A stretch of DNA of 38,507 nt from an uncultured Lachnospiraceae bacterium (GTDB lineage Bacteria > Bacillota > Clostridia > Lachnospirales > Lachnospiraceae), in NCBI GenBank assembly GCA_946626215.1, contig CAMOUD010000008.1, positions 1 through 38,507 of the forward strand, given 5' to 3'. Of this stretch, positions 6,513-14,509 are shown piece by piece (the first letter of the stretch is position 1; each line of letters starts with the position of its first letter). The position numbers were made by a program, and so were the translations under genes. The notes beneath the pieces are model-generated. The model saw only the letters and a program-made list of their open reading frames with translations, was not told the origin of the DNA and did not search any database.

Positions 6513-7244
6513 ATGCTGAAAAAGAGAATGGGAGCCCTGCTGGCCCTGCTGGGCTTTGTCGTGGTCCTGGCAGCCGGAGCCTACGGAGGAAGGGTCTGGC
6601 AGAGAACGAGGACCATCCTCACCAGGAATGAGCGCCTGGCCGGCCTGACCCTGGAGGCCATGCCTGAAGAGATCCGGGAGGACTGGCCGGAGGAGGACGC
6701 CTTTGTGGGCGAGGCAGTCACGCCGGGCCTGTCCGGAGGCGATGCCCTGCCTGTGAACCGGGAGGGAGAGGAAGAAGAGGAGAAAAAGAACGAACTGGTA
6801 AAAGCCTCGGACCTCCTGCCGGATTTCCGTACCCTGGACCTGGAGGGGGAGCGTGTGATCGGCCTTCTGGAGGTCCCCTCCCGGAGCCTTTCCCTGGTCC
6901 TGACCGGCTCTTCCGCCGGCTCAGAGGATCTTGTCTCCCTGACCGATGACCTGCCTGACCCTTCGATCCCCTTTACCGTCACAGGGCCCAGGGCCCTTCT
7001 GGGCAGCCTTTCCTCCGCCGGGATCGGAGACAGGGTCTTTTTCACGGATCTGGAAGGGAGGCGCTATTCCTACGCCATTGAGGGGATCGTGATCTCCGAT
7101 GCCGGCACGGAGCCCTTTGTCTCCGAAGAGACCGGCCGGGGCCGGGCCATGGAAGCCCTGATCCTGACCTACCAGGCCGTGGGGCGGCAGAGGGTCCTGA
7201 TCTCCTGCGGCCGGATCCGGGACGGGGCCGCTGAAACGGATTAG
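6513..7244 (+). CDS. sortase-fold protein lacking catalytic His and Cys (pseudosortase)
   Basis: This 243-residue protein has one N-terminal membrane helix (about 7-26), a charged Glu/Lys-rich linker (about 80-95) and a sortase-like beta-barrel. The alignment to class B/C sortases is my own by eye: ERVIGLLEVPSRSLSLVL matches the conserved first strand, and FTVTGPRALLG occupies the place of the 'TGHRG' catalytic-His motif, with Pro159 instead of His. ALILTYQAVGRQRVLI occupies the place of the 'LvTCtp...R' Cys/Arg segment, with Thr219/Tyr220 where Cys is expected; an Arg (Arg227) remains. The only Cys is 232, near the end and out of register. If the alignment holds, it cannot perform transpeptidation. 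It lies directly after a Cna-B protein with a non-standard sorting signal. A weak site gagagg at 6500-6505 supports the start. Confidence 0.7.
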   Translation: MLKKRMGALLALLGFVVVLAAGAYGGRVWQRTRTILTRNERLAGLTLEAMPEEIREDWPEEDAFVGEAVTPGLSGGDALPVNREGEEEEEKKNELVKASDLLPDFRTLDLEGERVIGLLEVPSRSLSLVLTGSSAGSEDLVSLTDDLPDPSIPFTVTGPRALLGSLSSAGIGDRVFFTDLEGRRYSYAIEGIVISDAGTEPFVSEETGRGRAMEALILTYQAVGRQRVLISCGRIRDGAAETD

Positions 7245-7268
7245 AGCATGGCATCAAAAGGGAACCTG

Positions 7269-7283
7269 TGATACACTTAAGTG
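7269..7283 (+). promoter_or_regulatory. candidate extended -10 promoter with adjoining palindrome before rmlA
   Basis: TGA plus TACACT (7269-7277) fits an extended -10 element. It overlaps a perfect 10-bp palindrome CACTTAAGTG (7274-7283). There is no recognisable -35 box. The start of rmlA at 7317 lies 40 bases downstream. Confidence 0.35.
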
Positions 7284-7316
7284 GAATACACACCGGATTC
7301 CCTCAGGAGAAAAGCG

Positions 7317-8204
7317 ATGAAAGGCATCATTCTGGCCGGCGGCGCCGGTACCCGTTTATATCCTCTGACCATGGTCACTTCCAAGCAGCTCCTTCCTGTA
7401 TACGATAAACCCATGATCTACTATCCCCTCTCGACCCTCATGCTGGCCAAGATCCGGGATATCCTGATCATTTCCACCCCTGTGGATACGCCCCGCTTCG
7501 AGGCCCTTCTGGGAGACGGCAGCCAGTTCGGCATCCATCTCTCCTACGCGGTCCAGCCCTCGCCCGACGGCCTGGCCCAGGCCTTCCTCATCGGAAAGGA
7601 CTTCATCGGGGACGACGCCTGCGCCATGATCCTGGGCGACAACATTTATTACGGCAACGGCTTCGGCTATAAGCTGGGCGACGCCCGGAGGGCGGCGGAG
7701 GACCAGGGCAGGGCCACCGTCTTCTGCTACTTTGTCCGGGACCCTGAAAGATTCGGCATCGTAGAGCTGGACGATCAGGGAAAGCCGGTCTCCATCGTGG
7801 AAAAGCCCGAGCACCCGGCCAGCAACTATGCCGTCACGGGCCTTTACTTCTATCCGGCCGGTGTGGCCGAAAGGGCCGCCAGGGTCAAGCCTTCGCCCCG
7901 GGGCGAGCTGGAGATCACCACCCTCAACGACATGTATCTGGAGGATGGCCTCCTGGACGCCGAGATCCTGGGCAGGGGCTACGCCTGGATGGATACCGGG
8001 ACCATGGAAAGCCTTCTGGAGGCTTCCGAATTCGTCCACATGATCGAAAAGAGCCAGGGCCTCAAGATCTCTGCCCCGGAGGAGATCGCCTTCCGGCATA
8101 AGTGGATCAGCCGCGAGGAGCTGCTCAGGTCTGCCGAGAAATACGGCAAATCGCCCTACGGCCATCATCTGGAGGCCGTGGCGGAAGCCAGGTTCATCAA
8201 GTAG
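7317..8204 (+). CDS. rmlA: glucose-1-phosphate thymidylyltransferase
   Basis: This 295-residue cytoplasmic enzyme makes dTDP-glucose from glucose-1-phosphate and dTTP, the first step toward dTDP-rhamnose and related sugars. The nucleotide-binding signature [11 protein letters not shown] lies at 8-18, with the family motifs [53 protein letters not shown] and [14 protein letters not shown]. The length matches the short RmlA form. The frame is open upstream to 7281, but AGGAGA at 7305-7310 selects ATG 7317. The partner genes rmlB, rmlC and rmlD are not in this window. It is followed 22 bases later by the PHP phosphatase gene, probably in one transcript ending at 9004-9034. Confidence 0.95.
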   Translation: MKGIILAGGAGTRLYPLTMVTSKQLLPVYDKPMIYYPLSTLMLAKIRDILIISTPVDTPRFEALLGDGSQFGIHLSYAVQPSPDGLAQAFLIGKDFIGDDACAMILGDNIYYGNGFGYKLGDARRAAEDQGRATVFCYFVRDPERFGIVELDDQGKPVSIVEKPEHPASNYAVTGLYFYPAGVAERAARVKPSPRGELEITTLNDMYLEDGLLDAEILGRGYAWMDTGTMESLLEASEFVHMIEKSQGLKISAPEEIAFRHKWISREELLRSAEKYGKSPYGHHLEAVAEARFIK

Positions 8205-8226
8205 GAAAGACAGAGAACAGAGAATT

Positions 8227-8994
8227 ATGAACGGCTACGTCCCTATTACAGACCTTCATAATCATATCCTTCCCGGGATCGACGACGGGGCCAGGAACCC
8301 GGATCTGTCCCGGGCCCTTCTGCAGTCCGAAAAGGAACAGGGGACCGAACAGATCCTTTTTACGCCTCATTTCTATGCCAACCACATGGACTTCGAGGAA
8401 TTCTTCAGGAACCGGGACGCTTCCTTCGCTTCCATGAAGGGGGTCATCCGGGACATGGGCTTCAAGACCAAGCTGGGGGCGGAGGTCCGCCTTCAGGAGA
8501 AGCTCTTTGAACTGGACCTGCCCCGGCTCCGGATGGGCAATACCCACTACCTCCTGCTGGAATGGCCTTTTGACGGCTCCTATCCGGTCTGGGGAGATGA
8601 GATCGTGGACCGGCTCCTCCGCCGGGGGATCCGCCCCCTCTTTGCCCATATCGAGCGCTATGATTTCTTTTTCCGCAATGAGGAGAACCTCCGCCATTTC
8701 ATGGACAAGGGCTGCGTCTTCCACATCAACGCGGATACCGTATCCTACAAGAGGACCAGCGGCCAGGCCATCCATCTCCTGAAGGACGGCTTTGTCCACA
8801 TGATCTGTTCGGACGCCCATGATCCCGGACGAAGACCGGTCCGCCTGGACCAGGCCTATGACTTCATAGAGGAGAAGGTGGGGCCTGAAGCGGTCTGGAT
8901 GCTGCGTGAGAACGCGGACACCCTTTTCAACGACGGAGAGGTCCATACCCACAGGCGGCCTCCTGTCCGCAGGCGCCTTTTCGGCCTTTTCTGA
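8227..8994 (+). CDS. CpsB/YwqE-type PHP-domain tyrosine phosphatase
   Basis: This 255-residue cytoplasmic metal-dependent phosphatase has the DLHNHILPGIDDGA signature at 9-22. Further metal-binding motifs are TPHFYANH, GAEVRL, FAHIERY and CSDAHD near residue 200. In capsule systems CpsB dephosphorylates the BY-type tyrosine kinase CpsD and so controls chain length and export. Here the Wzz-type proteins at 17230-19819 have degenerate kinase domains without tyrosine-rich tails, so its substrate is probably encoded elsewhere or is something else. It lies 22 bases after rmlA with only a weak site before its ATG, consistent with coupling. Confidence 0.9.
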   Translation: MNGYVPITDLHNHILPGIDDGARNPDLSRALLQSEKEQGTEQILFTPHFYANHMDFEEFFRNRDASFASMKGVIRDMGFKTKLGAEVRLQEKLFELDLPRLRMGNTHYLLLEWPFDGSYPVWGDEIVDRLLRRGIRPLFAHIERYDFFFRNEENLRHFMDKGCVFHINADTVSYKRTSGQAIHLLKDGFVHMICSDAHDPGRRPVRLDQAYDFIEEKVGPEAVWMLRENADTLFNDGEVHTHRRPPVRRRLFGLF

Positions 8995-9003
8995 TGCCTC
9001 CTG

Positions 9004-9034
9004 ACTGGCCTCCCGGGAACGGGAGGCAGTTTTT
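9004..9034 (+). terminator. Rho-independent terminator after the PHP phosphatase
   Basis: gcctcccg (9008-9015) and cgggaggc (9020-9027) form a perfect 8-bp stem with a GGAA loop. It extends by act/agt across a bulge and is followed by five T (9030-9034). Confidence 0.9.
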
Positions 9035-9037
9035 GGC

Positions 9038-9066
9038 TTTACTAAAACGGGGACATATTGTAGAAT
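9038..9066 (+). promoter_or_regulatory. promoter of the polymer cluster
   Basis: TTTACT (9038-9043), a 17-base spacer and TAGAAT (9061-9066) sit just after the preceding terminator. The predicted transcript start near 9073 leaves a leader of about 95 bases before pssD, holding the terminator-like hairpin at 9115-9136. Confidence 0.6.
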
Positions 9067-9114
9067 GTAAAAGAGTTATTGTCTGCAGCAAAGGGTTTAG
9101 TATGCGCTTTGGGA

Positions 9115-9136
9115 CGCCGGATGCCGGCGCCTTTTT
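9115..9136 (+). terminator. terminator-like hairpin inside the pssD leader (candidate attenuator)
   Basis: cgccgg (9115-9120) pairs with ccggcg (9124-9129) around an ATG loop, and five T follow at 9132-9136 after two C. It lies about 40 bases into the predicted transcript and before any gene. An intrinsic stop here would require antitermination to express the cluster. The two-base gap before the T run weakens the call. Confidence 0.5.
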
Positions 9137-9166
9137 CAGCCGCCGCCTGCGGGCACGGAGGTATCT

Positions 9167-9616
9167 ATGAAAATATGTCTGGTCGGCTCTTCAGGCGGAC
9201 ACCTGACACATTTATATATGCTGAAGCCCTTCTGGAGCAAACACGAGCGTTTCTGGGTCACCTTTGACAAGGAGGACGCCAGGAGCCTTCTGGGAGAGGA
9301 GCGGGTCTACTACTGCTATTATCCCACCAACCGCAGCGCCCGGGCCCTGGCCATCAATACCAAGCTGGCCCTGGACCTGATCAAAAAGGAAAAGCCGGAC
9401 CTGATCATTTCATCCGGTGCCGCCGCAGCTGTGCCCTTCTTCTACATCGGCAAGCTCCGCGGAGCCAAGACCATCTACCTGGAAGTCTTCGACAGGATCG
9501 ACAAGCCTACCATGACAGGCAGGATGGTCTATCCCATCACTGACCGCTTTATCGTAGAGTGGGAAGAGATGAAAAAAGTATACAAGGGAGCCATCAATCT
9601 GGGCAGCATCTTCTAG
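9167..9616 (+). CDS. pssD: PssD/Alg14-like glycosyltransferase membrane-recruiting subunit
   Basis: This 149-residue protein has the Alg14/PssD start ICLVGSSGGHLTHLYML at 3-19 and the conserved DLIISSGAAAAVPFFYIGK segment at about 78-96. PssD-type proteins pair with the PssE/Alg13 catalytic half to add an early sugar, often the second, to a lipid-linked polymer intermediate on the inner membrane face. The expected partner follows 35 bases downstream. GGAGG just before the ATG fixes the start. The initiating phosphoglycosyltransferase that normally precedes it is absent here. Confidence 0.92.
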   Translation: MKICLVGSSGGHLTHLYMLKPFWSKHERFWVTFDKEDARSLLGEERVYYCYYPTNRSARALAINTKLALDLIKKEKPDLIISSGAAAAVPFFYIGKLRGAKTIYLEVFDRIDKPTMTGRMVYPITDRFIVEWEEMKKVYKGAINLGSIF

Positions 9617-9651
9617 ATTGACCCTCCTTTTACCGCGCCAAAGGAGCGAGT

Positions 9652-10233
9652 ATGATTTTTGTAACTGTCGGCACACACGAGCAGCCCTTCAACCGGCTGA
9701 TTCGTTATATAGACAAAATGAAGGAGAAAGGACTGATCAGGGAAGAGGTCGTGATCCAGACCGGATACAGCACCTACGAGCCTAAGTTCTGCAGCTGGTC
9801 CAGTCTCTATTCCTACGCGGATATGTGCCGGTATGTGGAAGAGGCCAGGATCGTGATCACCCACGGCGGCCCCTCCTCCTTTATCATGCCTCTGCAGGTC
9901 GGCAAGATCCCCATCGTGGTCCCCCGCCAGCGGCAGTTCGGCGAGCATGTCAATAACCATCAGCTGGAATTCTGCCGGGCCATTTCCCAGCGCAGCGGCA
10001 ACATCATCGTCATCGAAGACATCCGGGACCTGAAGCAGGTCATCCGGACCTATGATAAGATCGTGGAGGCCATGCCGGTCGCCCACATCAGCAACAATGC
10101 CAGATTCAATGAGGAATTTGAAAGGGTCGTGGACGAGCTTTTCAAGGAAAAGGACGGAGGCAAGAAGGCTTCCGGCCTCAATCTGGCCCTGCGCGGCTTC
10201 ATGGACGCCGTGATCAGGAAGAAGGAATCATAA
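9652..10233 (+). CDS. pssE: PssE/Alg13-like glycosyltransferase catalytic subunit
   Basis: This 193-residue GT28 C-terminal-type protein begins MIFVTVGTHEQPFNRLI, the PssE/Alg13 signature. A donor-binding motif ITHGGPSSFIMPLQVGKIPIVVPRQ (in which HGG contacts the nucleotide) lies at about 69-93, and FGEHVNNHQ follows at about 96-104. It forms the active enzyme with the adjacent PssD. The start follows AAAGGAG (9640-9646). A strong terminator at 10253-10290 lies directly downstream although the cluster continues. Confidence 0.93.
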   Translation: MIFVTVGTHEQPFNRLIRYIDKMKEKGLIREEVVIQTGYSTYEPKFCSWSSLYSYADMCRYVEEARIVITHGGPSSFIMPLQVGKIPIVVPRQRQFGEHVNNHQLEFCRAISQRSGNIIVIEDIRDLKQVIRTYDKIVEAMPVAHISNNARFNEEFERVVDELFKEKDGGKKASGLNLALRGFMDAVIRKKES

Positions 10234-10252
10234 AAGACCGTGAGGGATACGC

Positions 10253-10290
10253 GGTGCCGCAGCTGTCAGGTACGGCTGCGGCACCTTTTT
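10253..10290 (+). terminator. strong terminator inside the polymer cluster
   Basis: A perfect 11-bp stem, ggtgccgcagc (10253-10263) with gctgcggcacc (10275-10285), is followed by five T (10286-10290). It lies 19 bases after pssE and 38 bases before the next co-oriented gene. No promoter is visible between it and 10328, so downstream expression implies read-through or antitermination. Confidence 0.93.
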
Positions 10291-10297
10291 ATGAGAA

Positions 10298-10315
10298 GCC
10301 GGCCCGGAGGCCGGC
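10298..10315 (+). promoter_or_regulatory. GC-rich hairpin at the ribosome binding site of the fusion gene
   Basis: gccggcc (10298-10304) pairs with ggccggc (10309-10315) around CGGA. The stem ends one or two bases before the ribosome binding site CGGAG and 12 bases before ATG 10328. It has no T tract. It could influence initiation or protect a transcript end processed after the preceding terminator. Confidence 0.4.
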
Positions 10316-10327
10316 CGGAGAAAAAAC

Positions 10328-12493
10328 ATGATCAAGAACGTAGCGCTTAAGAACCTGCTGACCAATACCGTCTTCCGGGGCATCTCCGCCGCCAGTGCCG
10401 CCATGCCCAAGTGGGACGACATGATCCTGATCTACTGCAACATGGGCTTTCGGGACAATGTCAAATATATCTATGACTACCTGATCGAACACGGCTACAA
10501 CAGAAAGTACCGGATCATCCGGAGCCAGAACGAGCCCTATGAGGGAGAGGTCCCCAGGAACGTCCGGATCGTTTCCAACGCCGAGGCCATCCGCTATTTC
10601 TGCAGGGCCGGCCATGTCTTCTATTCCTTCGGCCGCCTGCCCATCATGCCGGGAAAGGGCCAGGTCACCATCCAGACCGGCCACGGCCAGCCCTTCAAGG
10701 GCTATGACGAGGCGGTCCGGACCAACAGGCGCCATAACGAATATACCTACGCCGTGGCCGCCAGCGAGTTCTTCCGCGGGCCGGTCCAGGGCCTCTTCAA
10801 CGTGGATCCGGACCACGTCTGCATCTGCGGCCTGCCCAGGACCGACGCCATGTATTCGGAGGAGCCCCCCTATGAGACGGGCCTTTCCTGCCAAAAGACC
10901 ATCCTCTGGATGCCGACCTTCCGCAAGTCCGCCCTCATGGGCTATACGGACGTCCAGGGAGAGGCCTCCCTGGTCCCCCTCTTTTCGAACGAGGAGCTGA
11001 AGGCCCTGAACGACAGGCTGAAGGAGACCGGGATCGGCCTCCTGATCAAGCTCCATCCCTCCCAGGACCTGGACGGCTACGAGGCCCTGGACCTGTCCAA
11101 CATCCGCCTTCTGTCCCACGCCGCCTTCAACGCCCAGGGATGGGACCTCTACCGGCTCATGGGCCAGGTGGACGGCCTGATCACGGACTATTCCTCCGTC
11201 TTTATCGATTACCTTCTCATGGACAGGCCCCTGGCCTTTACCATGGACGACTTTGAGGACTATAAGGAGACCCGGGGCTTTTGCGTGCCCGAGCCCGAAT
11301 CCCTGATGGCCGGCCACAAGATCCGTACGGCAGAGGACTTCCTGGCCTTCATAGAGGACATGGCAGCCGGCCGGGACCCCTGGCAGGAAGAGCGCCGGAG
11401 GGTCCGGGACCTGCTGAACGCCTGCCAGGACGGACAGAATACCAGGCGCCTCCTCCGGATCTCCGGCATCTACCTGACGGAGGAGGAAAGAGAGGCCTGC
11501 CGGGCGGAAAGGGCCAGGCAGGAGGCGGCCGCCGAAGCGGCCATGGCCGCGGCTCCCGGAGAGGCCGCCGAAGCGGAGGCAGCGGAAGGGACCGGAGAAG
11601 AGGAAGGGTCCGGGCAGGCAGCGGAGCCCGCGTCGCCCCGGGAGGCTTCCGGGGAGGCGGGCCACGGCAGGCTCCTGACGGCCGCCGAGCAGAGGAAGGT
11701 CATGTTCGAGATGCTCTGCTACCTGGACGACCTCTGCCGGGAACATGACATCCATTACTCCCTGGTGGGCGGGACCCTTCTGGGCGCTGTCCGCCATAAG
11801 GGCTTTATCCCCTGGGACGATGACATCGATATCTTCCTGCTCCGGCCCGAGTATGACCGCCTGGACGCCCTCCTGAGAAAGGAGACCCGCTACAGGTGGG
11901 TGACGGCGGATACGGACCCCGGCTATTTCTACAACTACGGGCGTCTGGTCAATCCCCATACCGTGGTCTATGACGACGAGCTGGAGGATCTGAAGGGCAT
12001 GGGCATCTTCATCGATGTCTGCGTCGTGGACGGCCTGCCGGACAACAGGATCCTCCGGGAAGCCCATATCGCCAGGATGCGGGCCCTCTACCGGCTCCGC
12101 CGGTCCACCACCGCCCAGAAGGAGGCCTACGTGCCCAAAAACCCCGTGAAAAGGGCCCTGAAGGGGGCGGTCCGGTCCTATACCCTGGCCAGGGGCGCCG
12201 CCCACTGGGCAGAGGAGATCGGCCGGCTGGACAAGAGGTATCCCGTGGAAGGAGGCCGCTACGTCTGCAACCTGACCTGCGTGCCCGGCAGAAAGGAAAT
12301 GCTGGAAAGGTCCTGCTTTGATTCCTATATCACTATGGAATTCGAGGGCAGGGACTTCATGGTCATGCGGGGCTGGGAAGACTGGCTGACCCAGGTCTAC
12401 GGGAACTACATGGAGCTGCCCCCTCTGGAAAAGAGGGTCAGCCACCACTATGACCGGGCCTTCTGGCTGGAAGGTCAGGAAGATCTGTATTAA
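10328..12493 (+). CDS. CDP-glycerol/ribitol phosphotransferase-LicD fusion
   Basis: This 721-residue fusion has three parts. Residues 1 to about 385 form a CDP-glycerol:poly(glycerophosphate) glycerophosphotransferase-type domain, with GHGQPFKGYD near 118, an RKSALMGYTD segment and ITDYSSVFIDYL near 285. A low-complexity Ala/Glu-rich linker covers about 386-450. Residues about 452-721 are a LicD-type domain with SLVGGTLLGAVRHKGFIPWDDDIDIF near 476-501; LicD proteins transfer phosphocholine or phospho-polyols from CDP donors. One protein may thus add a polyol phosphate and a second phospho-substituent to the polymer. Each half is usually a separate protein. The ATG follows cggag at 10316-10320. 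Donors may come from the 19932-21718 gene pair. The next gene is a second LicD. Confidence 0.88.
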   Translation: MIKNVALKNLLTNTVFRGISAASAAMPKWDDMILIYCNMGFRDNVKYIYDYLIEHGYNRKYRIIRSQNEPYEGEVPRNVRIVSNAEAIRYFCRAGHVFYSFGRLPIMPGKGQVTIQTGHGQPFKGYDEAVRTNRRHNEYTYAVAASEFFRGPVQGLFNVDPDHVCICGLPRTDAMYSEEPPYETGLSCQKTILWMPTFRKSALMGYTDVQGEASLVPLFSNEELKALNDRLKETGIGLLIKLHPSQDLDGYEALDLSNIRLLSHAAFNAQGWDLYRLMGQVDGLITDYSSVFIDYLLMDRPLAFTMDDFEDYKETRGFCVPEPESLMAGHKIRTAEDFLAFIEDMAAGRDPWQEERRRVRDLLNACQDGQNTRRLLRISGIYLTEEEREACRAERARQEAAAEAAMAAAPGEAAEAEAAEGTGEEEGSGQAAEPASPREASGEAGHGRLLTAAEQRKVMFEMLCYLDDLCREHDIHYSLVGGTLLGAVRHKGFIPWDDDIDIFLLRPEYDRLDALLRKETRYRWVTADTDPGYFYNYGRLVNPHTVVYDDELEDLKGMGIFIDVCVVDGLPDNRILREAHIARMRALYRLRRSTTAQKEAYVPKNPVKRALKGAVRSYTLARGAAHWAEEIGRLDKRYPVEGGRYVCNLTCVPGRKEMLERSCFDSYITMEFEGRDFMVMRGWEDWLTQVYGNYMELPPLEKRVSHHYDRAFWLEGQEDLY

Positions 12494-12519
12494 GAGCAGG
12501 AGCCTCAGGAGAAGCCAAG

Positions 12520-13380
12520 ATGAGAAAGCTTTCAGCGGATGAGAGAAAACAGATATTTCTGGAGATGATGGACTATTTCGACCGGGTCTGCGGGGAGAAC
12601 GGGATCCACTATTCCCTGACCGGCGGGACCCTCCTGGGGGCCGTCCGCCATAAGGGGTTTATCCCCTGGGACGACGACGTGGATATCTTCCTGGCCAGGC
12701 CCGAGTACAACAAGCTCCTGACGGTCTTTCCGGATGACGCCCGCTTTGTCTGGGACTCCAGGGAAAAGACGGCCGGCTATGAGTGGGCCTACGGGCGGCT
12801 CTATGATACCAGGACCATCCTGACGGACGCCGACGGCCTGCCCAGCGAGGGCAGGGGCCTCTATATCGACGTCTCTCCCGTGGACGGCCTGCCGGACAAC
12901 CCCATCCTCCGGAAGGCCCATATGAAATATATGCGCTTCCTCTACCGGGGAAGACGGGCCGTCATCACCAATACGGAGTCGGAAGACTACTATAAGAAGG
13001 GGAAGCTGGCCGGCCGGGCCAAGAACGCCCTGGTCCATGCCACGGGCCTGGAGTTCTGGACCTCCCGCATGCACAGGGCCATGGACCGGTACCCCTTTGA
13101 CGGGGGGACCTACATCGGCAACTTCACATCTCCCAAGGGAGACCGGGAGCTCCTCCACAGGACCTTCTTTGACTCCTATATCCGGATGGAATTCGAGGGC
13201 CGGTCCTATGAGGTGGCGGCGGGCTGGGAGGAATACCTGACCAGCATCTACGGCGACTATATGCAGCTGCCTCCCGAGGACCAGCGGGTCGGCGACCACT
13301 ACGGGGATTCCACCTGCCTCCTGGAGGAGGGAGAGACAAGGGAGAGCGTCTACCGGAAGAGAAGAAGATACGTCCGCTGA
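12520..13380 (+). CDS. LicD-family phosphotransferase
   Basis: This 286-residue protein is a stand-alone LicD domain: SLTGGTLLGAVRHKGFIPWDDDVDIF, with the acidic catalytic triplet Asp51-Asp53 plus Asp55 and a preceding GGT nucleotide-binding motif. It is closely similar to the LicD half of the upstream fusion, which shares GAVRHKGFIPWDDD, the VDGLPDN block and MEFEGR, so the two are paralogues. They probably act on different positions or use different CDP donors. AGGAGA at 12508-12513 precedes the ATG, and the gap to the fusion gene is 26 bases. Confidence 0.93.
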   Translation: MRKLSADERKQIFLEMMDYFDRVCGENGIHYSLTGGTLLGAVRHKGFIPWDDDVDIFLARPEYNKLLTVFPDDARFVWDSREKTAGYEWAYGRLYDTRTILTDADGLPSEGRGLYIDVSPVDGLPDNPILRKAHMKYMRFLYRGRRAVITNTESEDYYKKGKLAGRAKNALVHATGLEFWTSRMHRAMDRYPFDGGTYIGNFTSPKGDRELLHRTFFDSYIRMEFEGRSYEVAAGWEEYLTSIYGDYMQLPPEDQRVGDHYGDSTCLLEEGETRESVYRKRRRYVR

Positions 13381-13446
13381 CAGCCCCGGCGCGCTGCCGG
13401 AGAGCCTGACAGGGGAAAGAAAGAATACGCACCAGAGGAAAGAAAA

Positions 13447-14451
13447 ATGAGCAAGATCCTGACCATTTCCATCGCATCCTACAACGTGGCCGCCTATCTT
13501 CGGGGGACCCTGGACAGCCTGATCGATCCCCGGATCATGGAGGACCTGGAGGTCCTGATCGTCAACGACGGGTCCAGGGATGAGACGGCAGACATCGCCC
13601 GGGAATATGAAGCCCGCTTCCCCGGGACCTTCCGCCTGATCGACAAGGAGAACGGGGGCTACGGGACCACGGTCAACGCCAGCATGAAGGAGGCCAGGGG
13701 CAGGTACTTCAAGCTCCTGGACGGAGATGACTGGTACCGGACCGAGGGCCTGGTCAAGCTGGTGGGCTTTTTAAGGACCTGCGAGGCGGACCTGGTCCTG
13801 ACCAAGAGGACCGAGGTGGTGGACGAGACGGGAGAGGAATTTCCCTCCACGGCCAGATGGGTCAGTCTCTACGGAAAGAAGTACAACCGGATGACCGTGG
13901 ACCTGGCAGACCTGGAGCCCTTCATCTACGGCATGTGGGTGGCGGCCTACAGGACCTCCATGCTGCGGGAGCATCCCTTTACCCTGCCGGCCCATCAGCT
14001 CTATACGGACAGGCTCTATGTCTGCTATCCCCTTCCCTGGATCCGGACCGTGGCCTTCCTGACCACGGAGGTCTACCGCTACCGGATCGGCAGGGAGGAG
14101 CAGTCGGTCTCCAACGCTTCCCGGATGAAGCACATCGATGACCTGGAGAACGGCTTCGATATCCTTCTGGACTGGTACAGGGACCTGCCTGAGATCCCCG
14201 CGGTCAACGATGAATTTTTGAAGCTCAGGATTGCCCGCCACTACAACGGCCTCCTGGAGATCCTGATCATGCTCCCGGCCTCCCGGGCCAACATGAAAAA
14301 GATCCGGGAGATCGACCGGAAGATCAAGGAGATCTCTCCCGCCCTCTATAAGGTCTGCGGGCAGGAGAACCGGATGCTGCGCTCTTTCCGGCGCTTCGGC
14401 TACCATCTCTACTGGCTCCGCAAGCTGAAGAAGGCCCGCAACACGGTCTGA
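13447..14451 (+). CDS. family 2 glycosyltransferase
   Basis: This 334-residue GT-A enzyme opens ILTISIASYNVAAYLRGTLDSL and has VLIVNDGSRDET near 38-49 (nucleotide-sugar binding), GGYGTTVNASMKEARG near 75-90 and the metal-binding DGDDW near 94-98. It should add one sugar to the lipid-linked repeat unit on the inner membrane face. The donor and linkage cannot be read from the sequence. No membrane helices are evident. It is the only classical GT2 in the cluster, so with PssD/E and the phosphotransferases the repeat unit looks short. The start follows agagga about 8 bases upstream. Confidence 0.92.
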   Translation: MSKILTISIASYNVAAYLRGTLDSLIDPRIMEDLEVLIVNDGSRDETADIAREYEARFPGTFRLIDKENGGYGTTVNASMKEARGRYFKLLDGDDWYRTEGLVKLVGFLRTCEADLVLTKRTEVVDETGEEFPSTARWVSLYGKKYNRMTVDLADLEPFIYGMWVAAYRTSMLREHPFTLPAHQLYTDRLYVCYPLPWIRTVAFLTTEVYRYRIGREEQSVSNASRMKHIDDLENGFDILLDWYRDLPEIPAVNDEFLKLRIARHYNGLLEILIMLPASRANMKKIREIDRKIKEISPALYKVCGQENRMLRSFRRFGYHLYWLRKLKKARNTV

Positions 14452-14509
14452 TCCCGCCTGGCCGGCAAAAGACGTACAATAACAACCGCGCTTTCAGAAA
14501 GGAGGTCCC

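Noticed and set aside
6489-6517. A perfect TTGACA before the pseudosortase gene
   Set aside because: The matching -10 position falls on the start codon (GATGCT) and is not promoter-like, so it would not express the full gene.
9079-9267. 62-residue frame across the pssD leader
   Set aside because: It starts at a TTG without a binding site, crosses the leader hairpin and runs into pssD out of frame. A leader peptide cannot be supported.
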